Positions 26,363 through 35,544 of a stretch of DNA of 64,000 nt are shown piece after piece. The DNA is from an uncultured Porphyromonadaceae bacterium (GTDB lineage: Bacteria > Bacteroidota > Bacteroidia > Bacteroidales > Muribaculaceae): the NCBI GenBank assembly GCA_900544305.1, contig UQUV01000005.1, forward strand, positions 1 to 64,000, in the 5' to 3' direction. Under the pieces are notes generated by a model that saw nothing but the letters and a program-made list of their open reading frames with translations, was not told where the DNA came from and made no database searches. The translations under genes were made by a program, and so were the position numbers. Numbering within the stretch: the first letter of the stretch is position 1; each line of letters begins with the position of its first letter.

Positions 26363-26833
26363 ATGAAAGAACTAAAGATTGTTACAAATATACAAGTTTA
26401 TGATTACAACGAACTTGTTGAAGAGGATAAAATTTTAGTTGACAAAGCCAAGGCCATGACCGAAAAGTCGTATGCTCCTTACAGCAAATTCCATGTCGGA
26501 GCGGCACTGCTTCTCTCCAACGGGAAAATTGTAGGAGGTTCGAATCAGGAAAATGTGGCTTTTCCGTCCGGAACATGTGCCGAACGCACCACTATTTTTT
26601 ATGCCCACTCAAAATATCCCGACGCAAAATTTGAAAAAATGGCCATAGCCGCCTGGCAGAACGGCGACTTCATCAAAAATCCGGTAACTCCATGCGGAGC
26701 ATGCCGTCAGGCCATTCTCGAATATGAAAAGTTGGGTGGAACACCCATTAAAATCTATCTTTACGGCAAGGATAAAGTGTATGTTGTAAACGGCGTGAAG
26801 GACCTGCTCCCACTGCAGTTCGATTCACTCTAA
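26363..26833 (+). CDS. cdd: Cytidine deaminase
   Basis: 156 residues from ATG 26363; the upstream in-frame extension runs through the promoter and is rejected. It deaminates cytidine and deoxycytidine in pyrimidine salvage. The zinc and proton-shuttle motifs are intact: CAERTT (Cys-Ala-Glu, about residues 71-76) and PCGACRQ (about 107-113), plus the substrate loop YAPYSKFHVGAAL (about 37-49). It is followed at once by the kinase gene (4 bases), suggesting one transcript. Confidence 0.96.
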   Translation: MKELKIVTNIQVYDYNELVEEDKILVDKAKAMTEKSYAPYSKFHVGAALLLSNGKIVGGSNQENVAFPSGTCAERTTIFYAHSKYPDAKFEKMAIAAWQNGDFIKNPVTPCGACRQAILEYEKLGGTPIKIYLYGKDKVYVVNGVKDLLPLQFDSL

Positions 26834-26837
26834 TCCC

Positions 26838-27602
26838 ATGCCGCAAGCCTCTATGAGCAAACGAAAAATCGTAATCAATCCTAAATATCAAGCCCTTGCC
26901 TCATCCATTGGACTGCTTCCGAAGAAAGCAGAGAAGGAAGGAACGGTAATCTACAAGGGAAGAAATATCATCTATCGTCTGCCGTTGGAGAATATGGAAG
27001 TCACCGTCAAGTGCTTCCACGTTCCGGCATTGTTCAACCGTTTTGCCTACACCTACCTGCGTGCAGGGAAAGCCAAACGGTCGTACGACAACGCCCTACG
27101 GCTGAAAGAGATGGGAGTAGGCACCCCCGAACCTATGGCTTATATCGAGGATTATGAAGGCGGACTGCTAAAGGAAAGCTACTACATTTGCCGCATGGAC
27201 GAAGGCAGCATCATCCGCCATTGGGAAACCGAAGTGCCTGACTACAAAAAAATGGTCAGCGCTTTGGGAGCTTTCATGTTCGAACTCCATCAAAAAGGAA
27301 TCTACCACCGCGATTTCTCACCGGGCAACATACTGTTTACCGTCGACAACGGTGTCTACCATTTCAAACTGGTAGACATTAACCGCATGCGCTTTGGCGT
27401 ACACGACAAAAACACGCTCTACAACAATTTCCGCAGCCTCAACATCGACAGCGAAGAGGAAACAGCCCGTGTGGGGCGAGAATACGCCCGTGCAGCGCAT
27501 TTGGACGAAAAAATGATGGAAGATATAGCCGTAGGCAAATTACGCGCCTATCACGCCGAAAAAGCCCGTCATCGCAAGTTGAAGAAACTGCTCGGGAAAT
27601 AA
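26838..27602 (+). CDS. Kdo/WaaP-family lipopolysaccharide kinase-like protein
   Basis: 254 residues (an internal ATG at 26853 is also possible). A small protein-kinase-like fold: nucleotide-binding lysine in MEVTVKCFHVP (about residue 57), a charged CFHVPALFNRFAYTY region typical of InaA/WaaP kinases, the catalytic loop YHRDFSPGNILF (about 155-166), and the metal-binding LVDINRMRF in place of DFG (about 177-185). Relatives phosphorylate Kdo or heptose of the LPS core on the cytosolic side of the inner membrane. Acceptor not determinable here. Confidence 0.85.
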   Translation: MPQASMSKRKIVINPKYQALASSIGLLPKKAEKEGTVIYKGRNIIYRLPLENMEVTVKCFHVPALFNRFAYTYLRAGKAKRSYDNALRLKEMGVGTPEPMAYIEDYEGGLLKESYYICRMDEGSIIRHWETEVPDYKKMVSALGAFMFELHQKGIYHRDFSPGNILFTVDNGVYHFKLVDINRMRFGVHDKNTLYNNFRSLNIDSEEETARVGREYARAAHLDEKMMEDIAVGKLRAYHAEKARHRKLKKLLGK

Positions 27603-27618
27603 GTGACAAAACACGATA

Positions 27619-27663
27619 CAAAAACCGGGGAATGCGCCGCATGAGCACATTCCCCGGTTTTAT
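27619..27663. terminator. Bidirectional terminator between convergent genes
   Basis: AAAACCGGGGAATG and CATTCCCCGGTTTT form a 14-base perfect stem with A/T runs at both ends, shared by the WaaP-like gene (plus) and pgpH-like gene (minus). Confidence 0.9.
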
Positions 27664-27678
27664 CTTGTGAAACATTTA

Positions 27679-29727
27679 TTATTTCCCGTTCTGCGGAGTT
27701 TCGCCGTCCTTATTTTCCTTCTTGATGAGTTCAGGGTAGGAGACACGCGTATGGTACATGGTGCGAAGACGCGAGATAAACACTTTCTTCACCGTTTCCA
27801 CATCACGGAAACTGAGCGGAGAATCCTTCATCAACCCCTGTGCAATCTGCCCGTCAATAATCTTGTTGACAAGGTTGGAAATTGTCTCGTCGTTATATTC
27901 CTTCAAGCTCCGGGAGGCGGCTTCCGTGGCATCCGCCATCATAAGAATAGCCGTTTCCTTGCTTTGCGGGTTCGGACCGGGATAGGTATATGGAGCAGGA
28001 TCGACCGGTTCGCCACCGTTGGCATTGCAGGCGGTAGTGTAGAAATATTTCGTCAAGCTTTTACCATGATGTTCCAGGATGAAATTCTTGATTACATCCG
28101 GCAATTTTGCCTTTTCAGCGCGTTTTATACCGTCAGTGACATGGCGGATGACAATTTTCGCACTCTGTTCCGGAGAAATTAGCTCGTGAGGATTTACATC
28201 GTGCTGATTTTCCGTGAAGAATGCCGGATTTTCCATCTTGCCGATATCGTGATAAAGTGCACCGGCACGGGCCAACTGCGTGTTTGCTCCAATTTCGTGG
28301 GCAGCCTCCGACACAAGGTTGGAAAGTTGCAGAGAGTGCTGGAATGTTCCGGGACATTTTTCCGACAATTCACGCAACAGCGGGTTGTTCACATCCGACA
28401 ATTCCACCAAAGTCACCTTCGAAACAAAGCCGAACAGACGTTCAAACACGAAGATAATCACATAGGCAAACGACAGCATAATGGTATTGATGGCAAAATA
28501 CACAAATATGCGGAGGCCTACAGAATTGATGTTTCCGTTTGAAAGTATGCTGAACGCAACATAGGTTACAGAATAGGCAATGAATACGCATGCGGCCGTA
28601 CGCACAAGCTGCGAACGCTTGGAAAGTTCCTGAAGCGTATCAATCGCCACTATGGAAGCAATCAGATGAAGCAGAATGAATTCCAAATGATATTCCGTCA
28701 CCAGACTGCAAAGCATTATCTGAATAATCGACACAAAGAATGCCGTGCGCGAATCGAAGAAGGTGACAATCACAATTGGCACCAGTGCGATAGGAAGCAT
28801 ATACATTCCTCCGTGGAAACGCTCCATCAGCATGAAAGAGAATACCGTGAAAACGGTTATCATCGCCAAAACAAACAATATTTTCCGGTTGCTTTGAAGA
28901 ATACGCGGACGGAACATACTGATAAACACATAAAGCAGGAACAGCAATGCCACCACAACCAACGCATAACCGACTATCGGATAATGGACATCCTTGGCAT
29001 CCTTGTTACGTGTCTTCATCATCGACTCATAAGTCTGCAACAGCATGGCGGTTTGCGGAGTAACGATTTCTCCACGGTCCACAATACGTTCACCCTGCTG
29101 GATAATTCCTGACGGCGAAATGGCGTTGCGGTATTCGTCTTCAAGCAGTTTATTGGTTGTCAATGTATCCTTCACCATGTTCGGAACAATGATTTCCGAC
29201 AACTTCACCCCCTGTAACGCAGAAGAATAAGAAAGGGCAGAATCGATATATTCATAAGCCTTTCTGACGGAAACCATCTGTGCCGTAGAAATGTTTTGTC
29301 CCACCTTATCATGCAACAGACAGACCATCGGCAACCGGTTGCTTTTTATGGCAGCATAAACATCATTGTCGACAATACCACGTTCAAACAGACGCTGCAG
29401 ATGCACTTTAATCCGTTCTGCCTCAGCGTTTCCAGTAGCCGACAATTGGGAAAGCATTGTCTTCTCAGCCGTCTTGTCCACTTTGAAATAAGGCACAAAC
29501 ACACGGTCTATACTGTCTTTCCGTGCCTTCATCGTTGCAGAATCAAGCATCACAGGCATATCGAATGGTGCCGTCAGCAACGAATAGTTCCACGGCTTGC
29601 CGATGCTGTAATTAAAGCTCCCACGATCCCGGTCAGGGATAAAGTAGGTGATAATAGCTGCAGCGGCAAGAAACAGCAGAATCCTTAATAAAGTTTTCTT
29701 TTTCAATCCTTTTTGTTGTTCTAACAT
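27679..29727 (-). CDS. pgpH: 7TM-HD membrane phosphodiesterase (PgpH-like, likely c-di-AMP)
   Basis: 682 residues. One N-terminal membrane helix (about 10-28), an extracytoplasmic 7TMR-HDED-type domain (about 45-260), seven closely spaced membrane helices (about 268-460), then a cytosolic HD domain with LYHDIGKMENPAFF (about 485-498) and the later metal ligands in LEHHGKSLTKYFY. The architecture is that of Listeria PgpH, which degrades c-di-AMP. It lies 13 bases after relA/spoT in one transcript. The known inhibition of PgpH by ppGpp in Firmicutes makes the pairing meaningful, although not shown here. Confidence 0.9.
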   Translation of the reverse strand: MLEQQKGLKKKTLLRILLFLAAAAIITYFIPDRDRGSFNYSIGKPWNYSLLTAPFDMPVMLDSATMKARKDSIDRVFVPYFKVDKTAEKTMLSQLSATGNAEAERIKVHLQRLFERGIVDNDVYAAIKSNRLPMVCLLHDKVGQNISTAQMVSVRKAYEYIDSALSYSSALQGVKLSEIIVPNMVKDTLTTNKLLEDEYRNAISPSGIIQQGERIVDRGEIVTPQTAMLLQTYESMMKTRNKDAKDVHYPIVGYALVVVALLFLLYVFISMFRPRILQSNRKILFVLAMITVFTVFSFMLMERFHGGMYMLPIALVPIVIVTFFDSRTAFFVSIIQIMLCSLVTEYHLEFILLHLIASIVAIDTLQELSKRSQLVRTAACVFIAYSVTYVAFSILSNGNINSVGLRIFVYFAINTIMLSFAYVIIFVFERLFGFVSKVTLVELSDVNNPLLRELSEKCPGTFQHSLQLSNLVSEAAHEIGANTQLARAGALYHDIGKMENPAFFTENQHDVNPHELISPEQSAKIVIRHVTDGIKRAEKAKLPDVIKNFILEHHGKSLTKYFYTTACNANGGEPVDPAPYTYPGPNPQSKETAILMMADATEAASRSLKEYNDETISNLVNKIIDGQIAQGLMKDSPLSFRDVETVKKVFISRLRTMYHTRVSYPELIKKENKDGETPQNGK

Positions 29728-29740
29728 CGTTCAATCTTTT

Positions 29741-32011
29741 TTATTTCGTTCTGACAGCCGACTTCACACCATTGATTTTTTTCACCTGGCGGCAAAGCCG
29801 GTTGACAATATTGGCATCGGAAACGCGCAATACAAGCTCACAAGTGAACACACCCTCGTTGGCCTCTATATTCAAACGGCGCATGTCCAACGACATATTC
29901 GTTGATATTTCATAAATCAGTTCCTGCAGAATGCCCATACGGTCAATGCCCTGGATAGAAATCGTGGCAAGGAACGACGTCGTAAGCGGTGACTCTTCCC
30001 AACGGGTTGCCACCAGACGGTTGCCGTGGCTGCTACGGATACGCATGGCCGTAGCACAATCCATTTTATGCACTATCACATTCTCGTCGTCATCCACATA
30101 ACCCAACACATCGTCGCCGGGGATAGGATTGCAGCAAGGCGCAATCTTATAGTTGTGCACACCGTTTTCCGAACGTAGCACATATACCTCTTTTTTGTTG
30201 ATTTTCTTCTTGTCTGTAGAAGGCTGTGGGTTCTCGCCATCCTCCACATCTGGCAAAGTCGGTTTCTTGCTCTTAAACGGCCACAGTTTGTTGAGGATTC
30301 CCTGTCCGGGTTTCTTGCAGATAGTCTTCACAACACTGTCGGTCACCTCCAATTGTTCGCTGCCTACGGCATAGAACAGTTCTTCACGTGTCAGCAGTTT
30401 GTAATATGCCATCAGCAGCGTGATAAAGCGGTTCTTGTCCTCAAGTCCGTATTCATCGGCCAACTTACCCAATGCCGTTTCACCTTTTTCCGCCACTTTC
30501 CGGCGTTCTTTCTTCAAGGCAGCTTCCAAACGGCTCTTGGCTTTTGCAGTAGTAATAAAGCCCAGCCATTCGGCTGAAGGCTTCTGTGTGGCTGACGTCA
30601 GCACTTCCACCTGGTCGCCGCTCTGCAGACGATAGGAAATAGGCACCAGACGATGGTTCACCTTTCCGGCTATGGCATGCGAACCGATTTCAGAGTGCAG
30701 CGAATAGGCCACATCCAGCACAGTAGCATCTTTCGGGAGCGTTATCAAATCGCCTTTCGGCGTAAACACGATAATTTCGGTAGCAAACAGATTCAGCTTG
30801 ATGGTGTCGAGAAAATCGACAGCATCCGGCTGCGGGTCTTTCAAAATGTCCGTAATCGTCTTGAGCCAAGATTCCAACTCCGATTCCTCGTCGCTTTCGC
30901 CGATTTTATATTTCCAGTGTGCGGCAAAACCACGTTCGGCAATGTCGTCCATCTTGGCACTGCGGATTTGCACTTCCACCCAATTACCGTCAGGACCCAT
31001 CACCGTAAGGTGCAGCGCACGATAGCCGTTTGCCTTCGGAGTGCTGATCCAGTCGCGTGTGCGCGACGGATGCAGTTTATAGATATCCGTGATGGCTGAA
31101 TAGATGTTCCAACAGATATTTTTCTCGTTGGCGGTATCATCACAAGTGAAAATAATGCGCACGGCATACAGGTCGTAAACCTCTTCAAACGGGATATGCT
31201 TGCTTTCCATCTTGTTCCAGATGGAATAAATCGATTTCACGCGGGCTGTAATCGTATATTTCAACCCCATTTCGTCCAATTTGGTCCGAATCGGCGCTGC
31301 AAAATCCGAGAACACACATTTGCGCTTTTCTTCTGAAAGACGGATTTTCTCACGGATAGCCTCATATTGTTCCGGATGTTCATACTTGAAACTGAGGTCC
31401 TCCAATTCGGTCTTTATGGCAAACAAACCCAACCGGTGGGCAAGCGGCGCATAAATGTAGAGTGTTTCACCGGCAATCTTATACTGCTTACTGGGCAGCA
31501 TCGAACCCAAAGTACGCATATTGTGAAGACGGTCCGCCATCTTAATCAGCACCACCCGCACATCTTCCGACATCGTCAGCAGCAGTTTTCGGAAATTCTC
31601 GGCCTGAACGGAAGCCTTATCACCAAAAATACCGCCGGAAATCTTTGTCAGTCCGTCGACAATGGAAGCAATCTTTTTGCCGAAGTTCATTTCAATGTCC
31701 TCAACGGTATACTCCGTATCCTCCACCACATCATGAAGCAGGGCAGCACAAATGGAAGTAGACCCCAAGCCTATTTCCTGGCTCACAATCTTAGCCACAG
31801 CAATGGGGTGAAGAATATAGGGCTCGCCCGAACGGCGGCGGATACCCTTATGAGCGTCCTTTGCAAAAGCATAGGCACGCTTGATTATTTCCACCTTCTT
31901 GCGGTGATTACTTTTCAAATATCCGTTCAGGACATCCTGGAAGGCTTCATCAATAAGAGCGTCTTCCTGTTCAGGTGTCAGGTTCAGCGAGTTATAGTCT
32001 TTCGTTTCCAA
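29741..32011 (-). CDS. RelA/SpoT-family (p)ppGpp synthetase/hydrolase
   Basis: 756 residues, long-form RSH. Domains in order: HD hydrolase (about 45-200) with LLHDVVEDTEYTVED; RelA/SpoT synthetase (about 240-360) with EVYDLYAVRIIF and TPKANGYRALH; TGS (about 405-465); a helical and zinc-finger region with CCNPIPGD; and a C-terminal ACT domain (about 680-756). Because the HD histidine-aspartate pair is intact, it probably both makes and degrades (p)ppGpp. A good promoter lies at 32053-32084, and pgpH follows in the same unit. Confidence 0.96.
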   Translation of the reverse strand: METKDYNSLNLTPEQEDALIDEAFQDVLNGYLKSNHRKKVEIIKRAYAFAKDAHKGIRRRSGEPYILHPIAVAKIVSQEIGLGSTSICAALLHDVVEDTEYTVEDIEMNFGKKIASIVDGLTKISGGIFGDKASVQAENFRKLLLTMSEDVRVVLIKMADRLHNMRTLGSMLPSKQYKIAGETLYIYAPLAHRLGLFAIKTELEDLSFKYEHPEQYEAIREKIRLSEEKRKCVFSDFAAPIRTKLDEMGLKYTITARVKSIYSIWNKMESKHIPFEEVYDLYAVRIIFTCDDTANEKNICWNIYSAITDIYKLHPSRTRDWISTPKANGYRALHLTVMGPDGNWVEVQIRSAKMDDIAERGFAAHWKYKIGESDEESELESWLKTITDILKDPQPDAVDFLDTIKLNLFATEIIVFTPKGDLITLPKDATVLDVAYSLHSEIGSHAIAGKVNHRLVPISYRLQSGDQVEVLTSATQKPSAEWLGFITTAKAKSRLEAALKKERRKVAEKGETALGKLADEYGLEDKNRFITLLMAYYKLLTREELFYAVGSEQLEVTDSVVKTICKKPGQGILNKLWPFKSKKPTLPDVEDGENPQPSTDKKKINKKEVYVLRSENGVHNYKIAPCCNPIPGDDVLGYVDDDENVIVHKMDCATAMRIRSSHGNRLVATRWEESPLTTSFLATISIQGIDRMGILQELIYEISTNMSLDMRRLNIEANEGVFTCELVLRVSDANIVNRLCRQVKKINGVKSAVRTK

Positions 32012-32052
32012 TGCGTTTTCGTTTTAAAAGGTTGCGTTTTTGCCGATATTTA

Positions 32053-32084
32053 CAAATTTAGAAAATTATAACAAGACTTAGCAA
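32053..32084 (-). promoter_or_regulatory. Promoter of relA/spoT-pgpH
   Basis: Minus strand TTG, 21 bases, TAAATTTG, 42 bases before the ATG at 32011. Confidence 0.65.
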
Positions 32085-32118
32085 TAAGTTCACAGAAAAA
32101 ATTTGAGAATTTTCATTT

Positions 32119-33099
32119 TTACGATTTTCCCAACACCCGGAATACAATTTTCCAGAAACCGACAGGCAGTTTTTCCGCCATTAAAAAGAGCAGACGGTAA
32201 GGGAGAGGAATATTTTTATACGCCATTATGTGACGGTTGGTTTCAGGATAAGTGCTCTTCCAGCGTTCAATATCCTTGTTTTTTCCCCGAAGCATCTTTA
32301 TTTTTGCCGTAAACCGCAAAAAACGGATAAACGGCGCATACTGCCGCCGCAATTCAACAGGCTGACTGTCAAACCATTTCTCTATTGCATCGACCATCAG
32401 CAAATGGTCATGCAGCACCTTTTCCATTCTCGAAGTAGACATCGAAGCATTCGGCTCGCGACGGTAATGATAGAAGGCCCTGTCGACAATCACCACCTTT
32501 TTAGCAAAAATCAGCACTCGGAATGACAATCCCAAATCTTCCCAACAGTTCACATTCGGGAAAAGACGCAATCCGTGGTCAACAACAATACTCCTTCTCA
32601 CCAGTTTGTTGCAAATGGAAAAATGCAGCGTATCAAGAGGGGCATCATTCAAATTCGGAAAACGGTCGGACTTAAACCGCCGTATAATCGTCCTATTCCC
32701 TGTCTCCACAAAAAAAGAGGAACAAACCACATCGGCATCTTCCCTGTCGGCAACGGCAAGCAGAGATTCGTACATATCCGTTTCCACCCAATCGTCGGCA
32801 TCGCAATAAATAAAATATTGCCCTGTCATGGCATCCAACCCGTCTTGACGGGCAGCAACAAGCCCCCCATTCTTTGACCTGCGAACCAATCGTACCTGCT
32901 GCTGACGCTCAGGATATTTCTCCAAAACCGTGTTTAAGGTCACTTCCCCCCCGTCCGTCGAACCGTCATTGACAAAAACGAACTCAATGCCGTCCCTCAT
33001 CGTTTGGCGCATCAGTGATTCAGCACATCTTCCGATGCACTCCTCCGCATTGTAAAACGGCACAATGACCGAAACCCGGATGTCTTTGTTTTCGTCCAT
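32119..33099 (-). CDS. Family 2 glycosyltransferase
   Basis: 326 residues from the ATG at 33099; the longer in-frame start at 33243 runs through the terminator of the upstream gene and lacks GT2 sequence. GT-A fold: VSVIVPFYNAEECIGRC (about residues 9-25), EFVFVNDGSTDGG (about 43-55), and the metal-binding DxD equivalent FIYCDADDWVE (about 102-112). It transfers a sugar from a nucleotide donor, probably to a cell-surface glycan. It lies downstream of the twelve-gene zinc-ribbon operon but beyond its terminator, so it is probably separate. Confidence 0.88.
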   Translation of the reverse strand: MDENKDIRVSVIVPFYNAEECIGRCAESLMRQTMRDGIEFVFVNDGSTDGGEVTLNTVLEKYPERQQQVRLVRRSKNGGLVAARQDGLDAMTGQYFIYCDADDWVETDMYESLLAVADREDADVVCSSFFVETGNRTIIRRFKSDRFPNLNDAPLDTLHFSICNKLVRRSIVVDHGLRLFPNVNCWEDLGLSFRVLIFAKKVVIVDRAFYHYRREPNASMSTSRMEKVLHDHLLMVDAIEKWFDSQPVELRRQYAPFIRFLRFTAKIKMLRGKNKDIERWKSTYPETNRHIMAYKNIPLPYRLLFLMAEKLPVGFWKIVFRVLGKS

Positions 33100-33103
33100 A
33101 TTA

Positions 33104-33111
33104 CAAAGATA
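33104..33111 (-). promoter_or_regulatory. Possible -7 element of the glycosyltransferase gene
   Basis: Minus strand TATCTTTG fits TAnnTTTG but ends only 4 bases before the ATG at 33099, which would give a nearly leaderless mRNA. No clear -33 element. Confidence 0.35.
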
Positions 33112-33148
33112 ACGGTTTCCCGTCAAATCTTTCAGTTCTACACCGTAA

Positions 33149-33182
33149 AAACAAAAAGGGACCTGCCGAAAAGACAGATCCC
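33149..33182 (-). terminator. Terminator at the end of the twelve-gene operon
   Basis: Minus-strand hairpin GGGATCTGT / GCAGGTCCC (nine pairs counting G-T) followed by TTTTTG, 24 bases past the stop of the C39-like gene. Confidence 0.8.
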
Positions 33183-33205
33183 CCGTATTGTAAACGGTCA
33201 AAGAG

Positions 33206-34237
33206 CTACGACAAAAGGTCGTCAATAGCGTTTTGCGCGTCATGAGCCTGATTTCTGAAAATCTGGGCGGTCACAGGCTGACCGTTGTCCATTGCATCCT
33301 GCGCATAGCGCATACAGTCATCATAACTCTGTTGCAACACGTCGATGGAATGCTGGGTTGTTTCACTCAATGTAGACGACGAATCAAACCCAAAGTTGTT
33401 GTAGTCGTACATGGTCGGATCAAACGGCGTATACATCGGCATAGTCATGTCGATAGGAGGCAATCCTACGTACGAAAGAGCATCGGGGAAGGTCATGTCA
33501 GGCACTGTCGGCATGACGTTAAAGGCATTGTAAAGCATGTCCATCGGATCACCCATGCCGGGATACATAGCCGGATCCGGAAGGTTATGGCTATAATTCT
33601 GGAACATGTTGAAAGTGTTATAGTCCACTCCTGCCACATCAGGCAAATGATAAGTGTCGCCCATATCCTGGAATGCATTAATCGCATCCGGCGTAGGAAT
33701 GTCGGTCGACACCATAAAATGACTGGAATCGGCCCATGCATCCATAAACTGGTCCAAAGGATAGGGGGCAGCAGGTTCGCCAGTTCCCGGGTCGGTCAGA
33801 ATTACCATCGGATTTTCGGGATCAGTCATGTCGATACCTGCAACAATCAGTGCATGGTCGGGCGTATCGCCATTGAAAAGATCATTCAGCCAGCTTGAAA
33901 GCGAGCTGCTGTGAAGTTCACTGCTGTCAACGCCTACAATAATTTTGTGTCCCTGTGCCAATTCTTTTGTCAGGTCAAACACGTTAGCATCAATCTGCTG
34001 TGTACAGGGAATGCCGGCGTCCGCCAGCAAATTGCCGATGTCACCCATCAGCGTGCCGCTTCCGTCACCTGTATACCAGCCATGTTCATAAGAATACTGT
34101 ACCAGCTGGTCCTCTGTGACATGTATACCAAAATCATTGAGAATCAGTTGCTGAGACTTGATAGCACAAGTATCAGGGTACTGTTGTTCAAATGGATTAA
34201 TCGGATTTCCGATAATGTTAGGATTGTTCATATGCAA
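33206..34237 (-). CDS. C39-like cysteine-peptidase-fold protein with Met/Pro-rich tail
   Basis: 343 residues, last gene of the twelve-gene operon. The N-terminal half (about 15-195) looks like a peptidase C39 / papain-like domain: Cys 24 in YPDTCAIKSQQ, His 128 in DHALIVAGID and Asp 149 in ILTDPGTGEP form a plausible triad. There is no signal peptide, so it appears cytosolic. Residues about 210-300 are an unusual segment rich in Met, Pro, Asp and Tyr, with about eleven methionines. The C terminus is helical. It could cleave a partner such as one of the BACON proteins, or be a peptide-binding pseudo-protease; both are inference. Confidence 0.7.
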   Translation of the reverse strand: MHMNNPNIIGNPINPFEQQYPDTCAIKSQQLILNDFGIHVTEDQLVQYSYEHGWYTGDGSGTLMGDIGNLLADAGIPCTQQIDANVFDLTKELAQGHKIIVGVDSSELHSSSLSSWLNDLFNGDTPDHALIVAGIDMTDPENPMVILTDPGTGEPAAPYPLDQFMDAWADSSHFMVSTDIPTPDAINAFQDMGDTYHLPDVAGVDYNTFNMFQNYSHNLPDPAMYPGMGDPMDMLYNAFNVMPTVPDMTFPDALSYVGLPPIDMTMPMYTPFDPTMYDYNNFGFDSSSTLSETTQHSIDVLQQSYDDCMRYAQDAMDNGQPVTAQIFRNQAHDAQNAIDDLLS

Positions 34238-34249
34238 CTAATTTAAAAG

Positions 34250-35542
34250 TTAGTAATTTATCAATTTAAAATTATAATAGTCAGACTTATCCAATTCACA
34301 TCCGCGGTCGTCAATCAACACGGCCCTATATTTCAATGCGTGTTCTCCTTCTCCCAAGAATTGAAACGAATTCGGAACAAAAACCGCCATATTGCCGAAA
34401 GTCGAAGAATCGTAAGTAGGAGTGAATTGTTGTGTTCCCGTCACTTGTTTAATTCGAGAGCCCGTTTCCGGGTCATAAATATGAACCTGACAGAAACCGG
34501 TTTTGCCTTTCATGTTTTCAACATCAAATTTGACATGCACATTCATTCCGGCAACGCTGTCAGGCATAAAATCTGATTCATTCCATACATTCAGAATCTT
34601 TCCGTATGCATGAGGCGTAGGCTGGTCATAATCGATGTTTATCCAGTGATATTCGCTCAATTTGTCCAGCAGGTCATTCCAAAGAATAATACGGCACTTC
34701 AAGCGGTAAGTTCCTGCAGCGTTCAAATGAAATTGACTGTACGGCATAAACAGTTGCAAATCTTTGAAGCGACAGTTGCCGGAATCAGATGTAAAATCTA
34801 CGCCGACAGAAACTTTTCCGTCTTTCGTATAATGGCTTTTATCCGAATCTTTCAAGGCAGTGCCTGCTTCATCATAAAAATAGCACACACAAGAGCCTGT
34901 CTTGCCGTTCATATTCTCAACCTCAAAATCGACATGAAAGACAATACCCTTTTTACCGTTTCTATAAACATTATGCTCCAACATGATATTGTATATAAAG
35001 CTGTTAACGCCATGTGTCTGAAGACCACGTGTCTGCATGCTGATATCTATTCCGGGCTCAGCAGTCGAACTCGTCGCATCGTCAATCGGAGGCTGCGAAA
35101 CAATAACCTCCGCCGTATGCTTTCCTGCTGTGAGCAGGATTGTACCTGTCCGTTCCTTGTCACTTTCGTTAGCTGACACAACAAAAAAGACACTGTCGGC
35201 AGGAGATACCTCATCGCTAAAACTTATCCAATCCGGAAATTCAGTCTGAAAACGGTCGGCGTCGGTGGATACGGCCAATCTAATTTCATTTTCTACTGGC
35301 AGAACAGAAACATCATACTCCGTATTCCCTTCTATCTGAATGAATGTAGGCTGCGTGAAGTAGTCCCATACCCAAAAACCTCCAGTCACCAGTCCATAGC
35401 CTAAAGCCAGGCCAAAAATCGAGCTGAAGATTAATTTCAAGGTATTTCCCAGCTTATGCACCTTCCGAAATTCCTTTCCACACTTTCTGCAGAATAAAGC
35501 ATCGTCAGGATTCTCCACATCGCAGTATCTACAAATTTTCAT
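34250..35542 (-). CDS. Zinc ribbon - TM - BACON - double unnamed domain protein
   Basis: 430 residues from ATG 35542. N-terminal zinc ribbon CRYC...CRKCG (residues 4-22), one membrane helix (about 33-58), a BACON-like beta-sandwich (about 62-152; PDWISFSDE, ERTGTILLTAGKHTAEVIVSQ), then two copies of a domain of about 115 residues (about 185-300 and 305-428) with the shared signature HVxFxVxxMxGKTGxC. The ribbon should be cytosolic and the rest periplasmic. It starts 2 bases after the gene for a shorter paralogue (35545-36414) and is clearly a duplicate extended by one domain. I infer an envelope sensor. Confidence 0.75.
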   Translation of the reverse strand: MKICRYCDVENPDDALFCRKCGKEFRKVHKLGNTLKLIFSSIFGLALGYGLVTGGFWVWDYFTQPTFIQIEGNTEYDVSVLPVENEIRLAVSTDADRFQTEFPDWISFSDEVSPADSVFFVVSANESDKERTGTILLTAGKHTAEVIVSQPPIDDATSSTAEPGIDISMQTRGLQTHGVNSFIYNIMLEHNVYRNGKKGIVFHVDFEVENMNGKTGSCVCYFYDEAGTALKDSDKSHYTKDGKVSVGVDFTSDSGNCRFKDLQLFMPYSQFHLNAAGTYRLKCRIILWNDLLDKLSEYHWINIDYDQPTPHAYGKILNVWNESDFMPDSVAGMNVHVKFDVENMKGKTGFCQVHIYDPETGSRIKQVTGTQQFTPTYDSSTFGNMAVFVPNSFQFLGEGEHALKYRAVLIDDRGCELDKSDYYNFKLINY

Positions 35543-35544
35543 AC

